A DNA stretch of 64,000 nt from Comamonas sp. Y33R10-2 (GTDB taxonomy: Bacteria > Pseudomonadota > Gammaproteobacteria > Burkholderiales > Burkholderiaceae_C), in assembly GCF_019355935.1 (NCBI RefSeq), contig NZ_CP079925.1:2790001-2854000 (forward strand), read 5' to 3'. The notes under the pieces were generated by a model. That model worked only from the letters and a program-made list of their open reading frames with translations, searched no databases and had not been told where the DNA came from. Positions 33,616-43,300 of this stretch are shown here, piece after piece (position 1 is the first letter of the stretch; each line of letters opens with the position of its first letter). Both the position numbers and the translations under genes were made by a program.

Positions 33616-35073
33616 TTAGGCCAGCTTGGCCTTCAGCACTTCGTTGACTTGGGCGGGGTTGGCCTTGCCCTTGGAGGCTTTCATGACCTGACCGACCAAG
33701 GCGTTGAAGGCCTTGTCTTTGCCTGCGCGGTATTGCTCGACGTTGCCGGGGTTGGCGGCGATGACTTCGTCAACAATGGCTTCGAGCGCACCGGTGTCGT
33801 TGGATTGCTTGAGGTCCTTGGCTTCGATGATGGCGTCCACGTCGCTGCCGTCACCCGACCACAGTGCTTCAAACACTTGCTTGGCCGAGTTGTTGCTGAT
33901 GACGTTGCTGTGGATGCGGGCGATCAAGGTACCCAGCTGTGCGGCGGAGACCTTGACGGCTTCCATGCCGATTTCTTCCATGTTCAGGCGGCGGGAGATT
34001 TCGCCCATCACCCAGTTGGAAGCCAGCTTGGGCTGGCCGCAGAGCTTGGCAGCTTCTTCAAAGTAGGCGGCAACGGCCTGGCTTTGGGTCAGGATGGCGG
34101 CGTCGTACTCGGGCAGGCCGTAGCTCTCCACAAAGCGGGCGGCCATGGCGCGGGGCAGCTCGGGCATGGTGGCCTTGACTTCTTGCACCCAGCTGTCCGC
34201 CACGACCAGCGGGGGCAGGTCGGGGTCGGGGAAGTAGCGGTAGTCGGCCGCGTCTTCCTTGGTGCGCATGGCGCGGGTCTCGCCCGTGTCGGGGTTGAAC
34301 AGCACGGTGGCCTGCTGAATCTTGTGGCCATCTTCAATTTGCTCGATCTGCCAGAGGATTTCGTAATCAATTGCGATCTGCATGTTCCTGAACGAGTTCA
34401 GGTTCTTGATCTCGCGGCGGGTGCCCAGTGGCTGGCCGGGCTTGCGCACGGACACGTTGGCATCGCAGCGGAACGAGCCTTCTTGCATATTGCCGTCGCA
34501 AATGCCGATCCAGGTGACGATCTTGTGCAGTTCTTTGGCGTAGGCCACGGCTTCAGCGGTGCTGCGGATGTCGGGCTCGGTCACGATTTCCAGCAGCGGC
34601 GTGCCGGCGCGGTTCAAATCGATGCCGGACTGGCCGATGAACTCATCGTGCACGGACTTGCCGGCGTCTTCTTCCAAGTGGGCGCGAACCAAGCGCACGG
34701 TTTTCAAGACGTTTTGCTTGCCTTCTTCCAGATAGAAGCTGACTTCACCGCCTTGAACGACCGGAATCTCGAACTGCGAGATCTGGTAGCCCTTGGGCAG
34801 GTCAGGGTAGAAGTAATTTTTACGGGCAAAAATGCTGCGCGGCGCAATGGTGGAGCCGAGCGACAGTCCCAATTTGATAGCGCATTCCACCGCCTTTTTG
34901 TTCATGACCGGCAGGGTGCCGGGCAGAGCCAGATCGACGGGGCTGGATTGCGTGTTGGGCTCAGCGCCAAAAGCGGTGCTGGAGCGGCTGAAGATTTTGC
35001 TGTTCGTGGCCAGCTGGGTGTGGGTTTCGAAGCCGATGACGACTTCGTAGCCATTGATGAGTTTCACAGTCAT
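33616..35073 (-). CDS. gatB: Aspartyl/glutamyl-tRNA amidotransferase subunit B
   Basis: GatB (485 residues) is the kinase/transfer subunit of the GatCAB complex, which converts Glu-tRNA(Gln) and Asp-tRNA(Asn) to the amidated forms. The N-terminal [20 protein letters not shown] and the [20 protein letters not shown] loop are diagnostic. [17 protein letters not shown] and the C-terminal GatB/YqeY helical domain (from about residue 340) are complete. Length is normal. With gatA and gatC upstream on the same strand it forms the gatCAB operon, although a 163-bp spacer holding an F-type repeat separates it from gatA. Confidence 0.97.
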   Translation of the reverse strand: MTVKLINGYEVVIGFETHTQLATNSKIFSRSSTAFGAEPNTQSSPVDLALPGTLPVMNKKAVECAIKLGLSLGSTIAPRSIFARKNYFYPDLPKGYQISQFEIPVVQGGEVSFYLEEGKQNVLKTVRLVRAHLEEDAGKSVHDEFIGQSGIDLNRAGTPLLEIVTEPDIRSTAEAVAYAKELHKIVTWIGICDGNMQEGSFRCDANVSVRKPGQPLGTRREIKNLNSFRNMQIAIDYEILWQIEQIEDGHKIQQATVLFNPDTGETRAMRTKEDAADYRYFPDPDLPPLVVADSWVQEVKATMPELPRAMAARFVESYGLPEYDAAILTQSQAVAAYFEEAAKLCGQPKLASNWVMGEISRRLNMEEIGMEAVKVSAAQLGTLIARIHSNVISNNSAKQVFEALWSGDGSDVDAIIEAKDLKQSNDTGALEAIVDEVIAANPGNVEQYRAGKDKAFNALVGQVMKASKGKANPAQVNEVLKAKLA

Positions 35074-35142
35074 GTTCTTGCTTCAAAAAGTGGGCTGTAT
35101 CCAAGGCAGGGCGCCTGAAACTGGCGCGGCCTAACTCAAGGA

Positions 35143-35232
35143 CAGCGAGCAAGGGCCGCCCCGCAGCGAGGCGGTCGTCCCCCTCCCAAAAAGAGAGGGG
35201 GAAGGCGCGAAGCGACTCAGGGGGCGGTTCAT
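35143..35232 (-). repeat. F-type intergenic repeat between gatA and gatB
   Basis: GGGCCGCCCCGCAGCGAGG, then CCCCCTCCC/GAGAGGGGG as a stem, then CGAAGCGACTCAGGGGGC. Four more copies of this family occur in the window. Confidence 0.75.
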
Positions 35233-35236
35233 TGAT

Positions 35237-36727
35237 TTAAATACCGGCGGGGTTGCGCAGGTGGAAGTCGGTGGCTTGCTGGAAGCGGTGGGCGGCGTTG
35301 AGCAGCTTGGCTTCTGAGAAGTAGTTGCCGATCAGCTGCAGACCCACTGGCATGCCGCCGTCACCAAAGCCGGCAGGCAAGGACAGGCCGGGCAGGCCAG
35401 CCAGCGATGCGGGCAGGGTGAAGATGTCGGCCAGATAGTTGCTCACCGGGTCGGCCTTGGCACCAATGGCCCAAGCCGTGGTGGGCGCGGCAGCACCGGC
35501 GATGACGTCGCAGTCCTTGAAGGCGGCCTGGAAGTCGTCGGCAATCATGCGGCGGATCTTTTGCGCCTGCAGGTAGTAAGCGTCGTAGTAGCCTTCGCTC
35601 AAGACATAGGCGCCCATCATGATGCGGCGCTTGACCTCGTCGCCAAAGCCTTCGGCGCGGGTCTTTTTGTACATGTCGTTGAGGTCTTCGTACTGGGCAG
35701 CACGGTGACCGAACTTCACGCCATCAAAACGCGAGAGGTTGGACGAGGCTTCTGCGGGCGCGAGGATGTAGTACACGGGCACGGACAGCTCGGTACGCGG
35801 CAGGGCCACGGGCACTAATTTGGCGCCCAGCTTTTCGTATTCCTTGAGCGCGGCATCGACGGCGGTACGCACGTCGGCAGACAGGCCTTCACCAAAGAAC
35901 TCGGTGGGCACGCCAATGCGCAGGCCTTCGATGCTGTCGTTCAGGCGGGCAGCGAAGTCTTCGGCAGGGTAGTCCAGGCTGGTGGAGTCACGGTCCAGAT
36001 CGGGGCCGCACATTTCAGACAGCAGCAAGGCGCAGTCTTCGGCGCTGCGGCCCATGGGGCCGGCTTGGTCGAGCGACGAGGCAAAGGCGATCATGCCGTA
36101 GCGGCTGGCGCGGCCGTAGGTGGGCTTGATGCCGGTAATGCCGCAAAACGATGCGGGCTGGCGAATGGAGCCGCCGGTGTCGGTACCTGTCACGGCCGGG
36201 GCCAGACGGGCTGCGACTGCCGCAGCGGAGCCGCCGGACGAGCCACCGGGTACGCGATTCATATCCCACGGGTTGCGCACGGGCTGGGCCGAGTCAAAGC
36301 CGACGGGGGCCACGGCGGAGTTTTCGTTGGCGCCGCCCATGGCGAACTCGTCACAGTTGAGCTTGCCCAGCGTCACAACACCTGCGTCGGCCAGTTTGCG
36401 CACCACGGTGGCGTCAAACGGCGACTGGTAGCCCTCCAGCATCTTGCTGGCGGCGGTGGTGGGGAAGTCTTTGGTGACGAAGATGTCTTTGTGCGCAATA
36501 GGCACGCCAGCCAGACGGCCGCCCTTGCCTTGGGCAATCAGGGCGTCAGCGGCTTTGGCTTGGGCCAAGGTGGCGTCTTCGTTGATGGAGACAAAAGCGC
36601 CCAGGTTCTGGTGCTGCTTGGCGCGGGCCAGAAAGTGCTGGGCGGCTTCGACGGAGGAGACCTGCTTGGTGCGCAGTTGCGCGGCCAGCTCGGCCACGCT
36701 CAATTGGTGGAGTTCGGTTTGGCTCAT
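35237..36727 (-). CDS. gatA: Aspartyl/glutamyl-tRNA amidotransferase subunit A
   Basis: GatA (496 residues) is the amidase subunit that releases ammonia from glutamine. The Ser-cisSer-Lys triad is visible as K in [15 protein letters not shown], and the serines in [20 protein letters not shown] and [17 protein letters not shown]. The C-terminal [20 protein letters not shown] is typical. The frame continues 51 codons upstream into gatC on the same strand, but [18 protein letters not shown] is the family start, so ATG 36727 is used. It starts 19 bases after gatC. Confidence 0.97.
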   Translation of the reverse strand: MSQTELHQLSVAELAAQLRTKQVSSVEAAQHFLARAKQHQNLGAFVSINEDATLAQAKAADALIAQGKGGRLAGVPIAHKDIFVTKDFPTTAASKMLEGYQSPFDATVVRKLADAGVVTLGKLNCDEFAMGGANENSAVAPVGFDSAQPVRNPWDMNRVPGGSSGGSAAAVAARLAPAVTGTDTGGSIRQPASFCGITGIKPTYGRASRYGMIAFASSLDQAGPMGRSAEDCALLLSEMCGPDLDRDSTSLDYPAEDFAARLNDSIEGLRIGVPTEFFGEGLSADVRTAVDAALKEYEKLGAKLVPVALPRTELSVPVYYILAPAEASSNLSRFDGVKFGHRAAQYEDLNDMYKKTRAEGFGDEVKRRIMMGAYVLSEGYYDAYYLQAQKIRRMIADDFQAAFKDCDVIAGAAAPTTAWAIGAKADPVSNYLADIFTLPASLAGLPGLSLPAGFGDGGMPVGLQLIGNYFSEAKLLNAAHRFQQATDFHLRNPAGI

Positions 36728-36746
36728 TGTTCTTTGCTTTGCGCGT

Positions 36747-37046
36747 TTACTCGATGACCCGGGGCACCAGGAAGTAGCCTTTTTCAGAAGCGGGAGCGTT
36801 GTGCATGTTGGCGTCGCGGTTATTGGTCTCGCTGACCGCATCGTCACGCAAGCGCAAGGCAATGTCTTGAATCGCGCCAACGGGATGTGACAAAGGGCTG
36901 ACGCCTGAGGTATCCACAGCCTGCATTTTTTCGACGATGCCGAAAAAGTTGTTTAGTTGCGCGAGCATGCGCTCACTTTCGCCTTGAGATAACTCGAGTC
37001 GAGCCAAGTTGGCGATACGCGCAATATCTTGTTCGTTCAATGCCAT
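36747..37046 (-). CDS. gatC: Aspartyl/glutamyl-tRNA amidotransferase subunit C
   Basis: GatC (99 residues) is the small subunit that ties GatA to Gat[21 protein letters not shown] near the N-terminus and the central [20 protein letters not shown] are the conserved parts, and the C-terminal [11 protein letters not shown] is typical. It is the first gene of the gatCAB operon, diverging from mreB across a 210-bp spacer in which no unambiguous promoter was found. Confidence 0.96.
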   Translation of the reverse strand: MALNEQDIARIANLARLELSQGESERMLAQLNNFFGIVEKMQAVDTSGVSPLSHPVGAIQDIALRLRDDAVSETNNRDANMHNAPASEKGYFLVPRVIE

Positions 37047-37256
37047 AGAAATCTTTTAAGAGGCCAGCCACGTGTAAAGCAGTGTTTCTGACCAGAACAG
37101 TAGAAGTTATTCACAGGGGATACGGTATTATCTCGGCTTTGCCGCAATACCCTCATTGAGTTGGTCATTGTGCAAAAAAGCCTTCTTACCCAGACACCCT
37201 TACCTATACCCGGCGACGGCTCGCCGATGCGCTTGCCGTGCCTGAGAGGACCTTGA

Positions 37257-38300
<1,044 letters not shown>

Positions 38301-38322
38301 TCGCTGCGCAATGTGGTGTTTT

Positions 38323-38350
38323 GCAGTACGCGGCATAGTGGGCGTACTGC
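38323..38350 (+). other. Hairpin in the mreB-mreC spacer
   Basis: GCAGTACGC (38323-38331) pairs perfectly with GCGTACTGC (38342-38350). A second stem with CCTCC/GGAGG lies at 38416-38432. There is no T tract, so processing or partial termination are both possible. Confidence 0.5.
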
Positions 38351-38485
38351 ACCCACCAACCTATAAACAGGGCTTGAGTCCGTGATACGCCTGCATACCG
38401 CGCTCTCTTTTTGCATTCCTCCTGATCTAGGAGGCCGTGTATGCACGGCTATTGGCAAAACTGCCCAAATGGCTAAGAGGCGCGC

Positions 38486-39565
38486 ATGAGCTTGGATACG
38501 CTAGATCACCGCGCTCCCTCACTGTTCAAGCAACAGGCCTCGCGCACTTCTCAGCTTGCCCTCTACAGCGCCTTGGCGCTGTTTTTGATGGTGGCAGATG
38601 CGCGCTTTAAGATCACCAAGCCCGTGCGCTCGGTGGTGTCGGCGGTGCTGGCCCCCGTGCAGTGGGTCGTGGCCCAGCCTGTGCTGGCCTACCAAAACGC
38701 CAGCCGTTATCTGGAGGTGCAGCAGCAGGCTGTGGCCAGTGAAGATGCGGCCCGCAAGGAGTTGGTCATCATGGCTCAGCGCGCAGAGCTGGCCGATGAG
38801 CTGATGCAGGAAAACGAACACCTGCGCGCCCTGCTGGAGCTGAAGGGGCGCAACCTCACACCGGGGCAGGTGGCTGAGGTGGTTTACGACAGCCCCGATC
38901 CTTACACCCGCCGCGTGGTGATTGATAAGGGACAAGTGGACAACATCGCTTTGGGCTCGCCCGTGCTGGATGAGCAAGGCGTGATTGGCCAAGTCACCCG
39001 TGTCTACCCGACCCGCGCTGAAGTGGCGCTGCTGATTGACCGCGATCAGGCGATTCCCGTTTTCAACCCCCGCACCGGTGCGCGTAGCGTGGCCTATGGC
39101 GATGCTTCAACGACGCGCTCTGGCGGGATGGAGCTGCGCTTTATGCCCAGCAATGCCGATGTGCAGGTGGGCGATTTGCTCACTACCAGCGGAATTGATG
39201 GTCTGTACCCCGCTGGCCTGCCGGTGGCCAAAGTTATGACGGTGGAGCGCCGCGCTGATTCGGCCTTTAGCCGCATTTACTGCGAACCTGTGGGCCGCGT
39301 GCAAGGTGTGCGCCATGTGATGGTGCTCAAACCCAAGGGCCGCACCGAGCACCCCGAAGCCGCGAATATGCAGGTGCAAGTGGATGCCGAAAAGGCAGAC
39401 CGTGCCGCCAAGGCACGCGGCAAAAATGAGAAAGCAGCTGCAGATAAAGCGGCTGCTGAAAAGAAGGCCGCTGAGGCCAAGGCCGAGAAAGCTGAAAAAG
39501 CCGAGACGCCTGACAAGCCCGCAAATTCTGCCAATCCTGCAAATCCCGCAAAGGACCCCGCATGA
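38486..39565 (+). CDS. mreC: Rod-shape determining protein MreC
   Basis: MreC (359 residues) is an inner-membrane protein whose periplasmic part stimulates PBP2. It has one membrane helix near residues 27-45 (ALYSALALFLMVADARF), a coiled coil (about 70-115, ending MQENEHLRALLELKGRN), and the beta-domain with VVIDKGQVDNIALGSPVLDE and VGDLLTTSGIDGLYPAGLPV. From about residue 298 it ends in a long low-complexity tail rich in Lys, Ala and Glu, then Pro/Asn, longer than in E. coli MreC. AGAGG precedes the ATG. It overlaps mreD by four bases. Confidence 0.95.
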   Translation: MSLDTLDHRAPSLFKQQASRTSQLALYSALALFLMVADARFKITKPVRSVVSAVLAPVQWVVAQPVLAYQNASRYLEVQQQAVASEDAARKELVIMAQRAELADELMQENEHLRALLELKGRNLTPGQVAEVVYDSPDPYTRRVVIDKGQVDNIALGSPVLDEQGVIGQVTRVYPTRAEVALLIDRDQAIPVFNPRTGARSVAYGDASTTRSGGMELRFMPSNADVQVGDLLTTSGIDGLYPAGLPVAKVMTVERRADSAFSRIYCEPVGRVQGVRHVMVLKPKGRTEHPEAANMQVQVDAEKADRAAKARGKNEKAAADKAAAEKKAAEAKAEKAEKAETPDKPANSANPANPAKDPA

Positions 39566-40080
39566 TCATGCCGCGTGGCCAGCAGCTGCTGCTGCCGGTC
39601 AATCCTCTGTTTATTGCCCTTTCCATGCTGATTGGGCTGGCTATCAATATGCTGCCGCTGGGGCGCATTGTTTGGTTGCCTGATTTGCTGATGGTGCTGC
39701 TGGCCTTTTGGAGTCTGAACCAGCCCCAGCGCATAGGTCTGGGCATTGCTTTTGCACTGGGTCTCATCATGGATGTGGACCGCGGCGCTTTGCTGGGTCA
39801 GCACGCGCTGGCTTATACGCTGCTGGTGTATGTCGCCGGTTGGATGAGTCGCCGCCTGCTGTGGTTCTCTGCCCCTGTGCAAGCTCTGCATTTGCTGCCG
39901 CTATTCATGTTGGTGCATGGCCTGCAGGTGCTGCTGCGTGTGGCGACGGGCGGCATTTTCCCGGGGCTGGAGTTTTTGCTTGCGCCGATGTTTGAGGCCT
40001 TGCTGTGGCCCTTGGTGAGCGTGCTTTTGCTGGCTCCGCAGCGCCGTGCGCCCGATAGTGATGAAAATCGGCCCTTGTAG
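39562..40080 (+). CDS. mreD: Rod-shape determining protein MreD
   Basis: MreD (172 residues) is the integral membrane member of the elongasome. Five or so hydrophobic helices are visible, with the conserved LPDLLMVLLAFWSLNQPQRI and GLIMDVDRGALLGQHALAYT. Its ATG lies inside the end of mreC (ATGA overlap), showing translational coupling. It is followed by 137 bases with an F-type repeat before mrdA. Confidence 0.95.
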   Translation: MIMPRGQQLLLPVNPLFIALSMLIGLAINMLPLGRIVWLPDLLMVLLAFWSLNQPQRIGLGIAFALGLIMDVDRGALLGQHALAYTLLVYVAGWMSRRLLWFSAPVQALHLLPLFMLVHGLQVLLRVATGGIFPGLEFLLAPMFEALLWPLVSVLLLAPQRRAPDSDENRPL

Positions 40081-40087
40081 ATGAAAG

Positions 40088-40178
40088 CCCCTTTGAGTCG
40101 TTTCGCGCTTTTACTCCTCTCGCATCGCGGGGGGCAACGACTGCCTCGCTGCGGGGCAGCTCCGACTTGTAGCCCCTT
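40088..40178 (+). repeat. F-type intergenic repeat between mreD and mrdA
   Basis: CCCCTTTGAGTCGTTTCGCG ... CCTCGCTGCGGGGCAGCTCC; the ends match the F family, the middle is diverged. Confidence 0.6.
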
Positions 40179-40217
40179 GTCTAGTGCTCGCTCATTGAGC
40201 ACGGGAGTCTGCGCGTA

Positions 40218-42167
40218 ATGGAAATTCGCAACACCGAAGCGGATTTGCAGCGCTTTCGCATGCGCGCAGTCGTCATGGGCATTGTGGTGTTTTTGGCGTT
40301 TAGCTTGCTGGTCTGGCGATTGCTGGTGCTGCAGGTGGTGCGCCATGAAGAGTTTGCCGAACGCGCTGAAAGCAATCGCACGGCGGTAGTGCCCATCGTG
40401 CCCAATCGCGGCCAGATTCTGGACCGCAACGGTGTGGTGCTGGCCACCAATTACTCGGCTTACACGCTGGAGATCACACGCTCCAAGGTGGATGGCTTGG
40501 AAGACACCATCGACGAGTTAGCCGAAATTATCGACATCAGTGCGCGTGATCGGCGCAAGTTCAAGCGTTTGCTCGATGACTCTAAGAGCTTTGAGTCTGT
40601 CCCGATTCGCTTGCGCCTGACGGATGAGGAAGTGGCCAAGTTCACGGCCCAGCGCTATCGCTTTGCGGGTGTGGATATCAAGGCTCGCCTTTTTCGCAGT
40701 TATCCATTGAAAGAAGTGGGTGCTCACCTGACAGGCTACATCGGCCGTATCAATCTGCGTGAAAAAGAAGACATCGAAGACTCTGAAGATGCGGCCAACT
40801 ACCGCGGCACCGAAGTCATTGGCAAGCTGGGCGCTGAAAAAAGTTATGAGCGGCAGCTGCACGGCCAGACGGGCTGGGAGGAAATGGAAACCTCGGCCGG
40901 TGGCCATGCCGTGCGTCGCTTGGGCAGCCGCCCCGCCACGCCGGGCCACAGCCTGCAGCTGTCTATCGACATCAAGCTGCAAAAGATGGTGGAAGACCTC
41001 TACGGCAGCCGCCGCGGCGTGGCCATTGCCATTGACCCGCGCAATGGTGAGCTGCTGGCCATGGTCAGCAAGCCTACTTACGACCCCAATTTGTTTGTCG
41101 ATGGTATCGATCAGGAAAGCTGGAAGTTCCTGAACGAGTCGTTAGACCGCCCTTTGCTAAACCGATCTATGCGCGGCACCTACCCAGTGGGGTCGACCTA
41201 CAAGCCATTTATGGCGCTGGCGGGCATTGAGACAGGCAAGCGCACGGCAGCGACGGTGATTCAAGACGGTGGCTCGTGGTCGTATGGCGGTCACACCTTC
41301 CGCTCAGGCCATGCGCTGGGTCCGGTCGATCTGGTACGTGCCATTCAGCACTCCAGCAATGTGTACTTTTATACGCTGGCCAATGAGATGGGGGTTGATG
41401 CGATTCACGACTTCATGAAGCCGCTGGGCTTTGGCCAGATTACCGGCGTTGACCTGCCCGGCGAAGTGCGCGGCGTGCTGCCCAGCAAGGAGTGGAAGCG
41501 CAAGACTTACAAGCGCGCCGCCCAGCAGCAGTGGTTTGGTGGTGAGACGATTTCTCTGGGCATTGGCCAGGGCTATAACAACTTCACCATCCTGCAGCTT
41601 TCGCATGCTTTGGCCACGCTGGTCAATAACGGCACCAGCTATACGCCGCATGTGGGCAAAGAGCTGATTGATCCGGTCTCGGGCGCGCGTTCCGCCATTG
41701 TTCAGCCAGACCCCGTCAGCCTTGGCTACAAACAGGCCAATGTGGATGCCGTCAAGCGCGGCATGGTGGGCGTGGTCACCGGCGGTACGGGCCGCGGCGT
41801 GTTTGGCAGTGCCAGCTATTTATCAGGTGGCAAGACGGGTACAGCGCAGGCCGTGTCTGTGGGCCAGAAAGAAAAGTACAACGCTGCCCGCCTGACTGAG
41901 TACCAGCGCGATCATTCGCTCTACATCGCCTACGGCCCGGCTGAGAACCCCAAGGTGGCGGTGGCTGTGATTGTGGAAAACGCCGGCTTTGGCGCCGCCG
42001 CCGCCGCCCCTATTGCGCGCCGCATTCTGGACTACTGGCTGGTTGGCAACTACCCCAGCGAGGCTGATATGGCCGCCATGCGCCTTGGCAAGGCAGGTGC
42101 GCCCATTGGCACACCTCGCCGGGTGGAAGATATCTCGGTGCTGGCTGATGATGAGATAACACCTTGA
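40218..42167 (+). CDS. mrdA: Penicillin-binding protein 2
   Basis: PBP2 (649 residues) is the transpeptidase of the elongasome. One membrane helix lies near residues 17-38, and the N-terminal dimerisation domain starts RGQILDRNGVVLATNYSAY. The transpeptidase domain has its active-site serine in YPVGSTYKPFMALAG (SxxK), the second motif HSSNVYFYTLA (SSN), and the third SGGKTGTAQAV (KTG). GGGAG precedes the ATG. It completes the mre cluster. rodA, which often follows mrdA, is not present here; the next gene is a TauE-type exporter on the other strand. Confidence 0.97.
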   Translation: MEIRNTEADLQRFRMRAVVMGIVVFLAFSLLVWRLLVLQVVRHEEFAERAESNRTAVVPIVPNRGQILDRNGVVLATNYSAYTLEITRSKVDGLEDTIDELAEIIDISARDRRKFKRLLDDSKSFESVPIRLRLTDEEVAKFTAQRYRFAGVDIKARLFRSYPLKEVGAHLTGYIGRINLREKEDIEDSEDAANYRGTEVIGKLGAEKSYERQLHGQTGWEEMETSAGGHAVRRLGSRPATPGHSLQLSIDIKLQKMVEDLYGSRRGVAIAIDPRNGELLAMVSKPTYDPNLFVDGIDQESWKFLNESLDRPLLNRSMRGTYPVGSTYKPFMALAGIETGKRTAATVIQDGGSWSYGGHTFRSGHALGPVDLVRAIQHSSNVYFYTLANEMGVDAIHDFMKPLGFGQITGVDLPGEVRGVLPSKEWKRKTYKRAAQQQWFGGETISLGIGQGYNNFTILQLSHALATLVNNGTSYTPHVGKELIDPVSGARSAIVQPDPVSLGYKQANVDAVKRGMVGVVTGGTGRGVFGSASYLSGGKTGTAQAVSVGQKEKYNAARLTEYQRDHSLYIAYGPAENPKVAVAVIVENAGFGAAAAAPIARRILDYWLVGNYPSEADMAAMRLGKAGAPIGTPRRVEDISVLADDEITP

Positions 42168-42205
42168 AATTGATAGCGGCTAGTCCTTATGGAATAAGGA
42201 CTTAA
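42166..42205 (+). repeat. R-type intergenic repeat
   Basis: TTGATAGCGGCTAGTCCTTA, then AATAAGGACTTAACG. AGTCCTTAT (42182-42190) and AATAAGGACT (42193-42202) form a near-perfect stem. It starts at the mrdA stop codon. Confidence 0.65.
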
Positions 42206-42960
42206 CGCAGAAAAGCGTCATAACCTGTCTTCAAAATCAGCAGGCTGACCACGCCGATAAAAATCATGCGCACAAAGCCCGTGCCGTGGCGCAGGGCCAT
42301 CCACGTGCCCAGCATGCTGCCCAGCACATTGGCTACAGCAAGCGGCACAGCAAAGTGCCACCACACATGGCCTTTGAGCGAGAACAGCACCAGCGCCGCT
42401 GCGTTGGATGCCAAGTTCAGCAGCTTGGCATTGGCCGAGGCATTGAGAAAGTCGTAGCCCAGCAGGCGTACGAACAAAAACACAAAGAAGCTGCCTGTGC
42501 CGGGGCCAAAAAAGCCATCGTAAAAACCAATAAGCAGGCCGATGGCGCTGGCCGTCAGCATCTCGGCGCGGCCCGCTAGTCGTGGCTCATGGTCACGTCC
42601 CAGCTCTTTTTTAGCCAAGGTGTAGCAAAGCACGCCCAGCAAAATAATGGGCAGCAGCTTGCGCAGAAAGTCGGGCGAAATCTCGGTAACAGCCCAAGCA
42701 CCGAGAAACGCACCAATCAGCGTGGCGCCAATGGCCGGCAGCAGCGTGGCCCAAGTGATGTGAACGCGCTTGCTGTACTGCCAGGCAGAAATGGCCGTGC
42801 CCCAGACTGCCGCGCTTTTGTTAGTGCCAAACAAGGTCGCTGGCGTGGTGGTGGGGAAGGCGGCAAACATGGCCGGCACCAAAATCAGCCCCCCTCCGCC
42901 CACGATGGCATCAACAAACCCGGCCAGAGCCGAGGCGAGGGAAATCAGAATCCATTCCAT
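42202..42960 (-). CDS. TauE/SafE-family sulphite/anion exporter
   Basis: This 252-residue protein has seven or eight membrane helices and the family motifs ALAGFVDAIVGGGGLILVPA near the N-terminus and GFYDGFFGPGTGSFFVFLFV in the middle, plus ASNAAALVLF. YfcA-like members are thought to export sulphite or organosulphur anions. The frame continues 62 codons upstream, but that part lacks family similarity and MEWILISLASALAGF is the usual start. The gene is convergent with mrdA. Confidence 0.9.
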   Translation of the reverse strand: MEWILISLASALAGFVDAIVGGGGLILVPAMFAAFPTTTPATLFGTNKSAAVWGTAISAWQYSKRVHITWATLLPAIGATLIGAFLGAWAVTEISPDFLRKLLPIILLGVLCYTLAKKELGRDHEPRLAGRAEMLTASAIGLLIGFYDGFFGPGTGSFFVFLFVRLLGYDFLNASANAKLLNLASNAAALVLFSLKGHVWWHFAVPLAVANVLGSMLGTWMALRHGTGFVRMIFIGVVSLLILKTGYDAFLR

Positions 42961-43118
42961 GGGGTCTTGCCTGCAATTGGTGCATGCCGTGAGCGACGCA
43001 GAGGTTCGCGTTAGACATCGCAGGGTGCTGCGGGTGTCGAGCGAGAGGGCTGAGGCCTCTGGAAGACGGCGGCTGGCATTGTCGCACCGCAACATCGCGC
43101 TCATAAAAAGACATAAAA

Positions 43119-43142
43119 AAAGCGCCCGGTGAAGGGCGCTTT
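43119..43142 (-). terminator. Intrinsic terminator downstream of the GMC oxidoreductase gene
   Basis: AAAGCGCCC, six-base loop, GGGCGCTTT; on the minus strand seven T follow. It lies about 160 bases past the stop at 43301. Confidence 0.75.
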
Positions 43143-43300
43143 TCAATGCATCTTTGATGCTTTTATATGGTTTGTGTTCTTGTGTCGAGTTGTCTCCTCG
43201 GCCCTCCTTGCTGCCTTTTCGTGCAGCGAGAGTGAAGGGAATGTAAGGGTTGCACTCTCAAGGTGCATTGGGAGATTCCCTTGGATTTGTAAAAATCGTC

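Noticed and set aside
33649..35118. 489-codon open frame antisense to gatB
   Set aside because: Shadow frame; gatB is full length with all family motifs.
37047..37256. Promoter for mreB or gatC in the divergent spacer
   Set aside because: A TATTAT at about 37117 exists, but no -35 partner at 16-18 bp was found, so no call is made.
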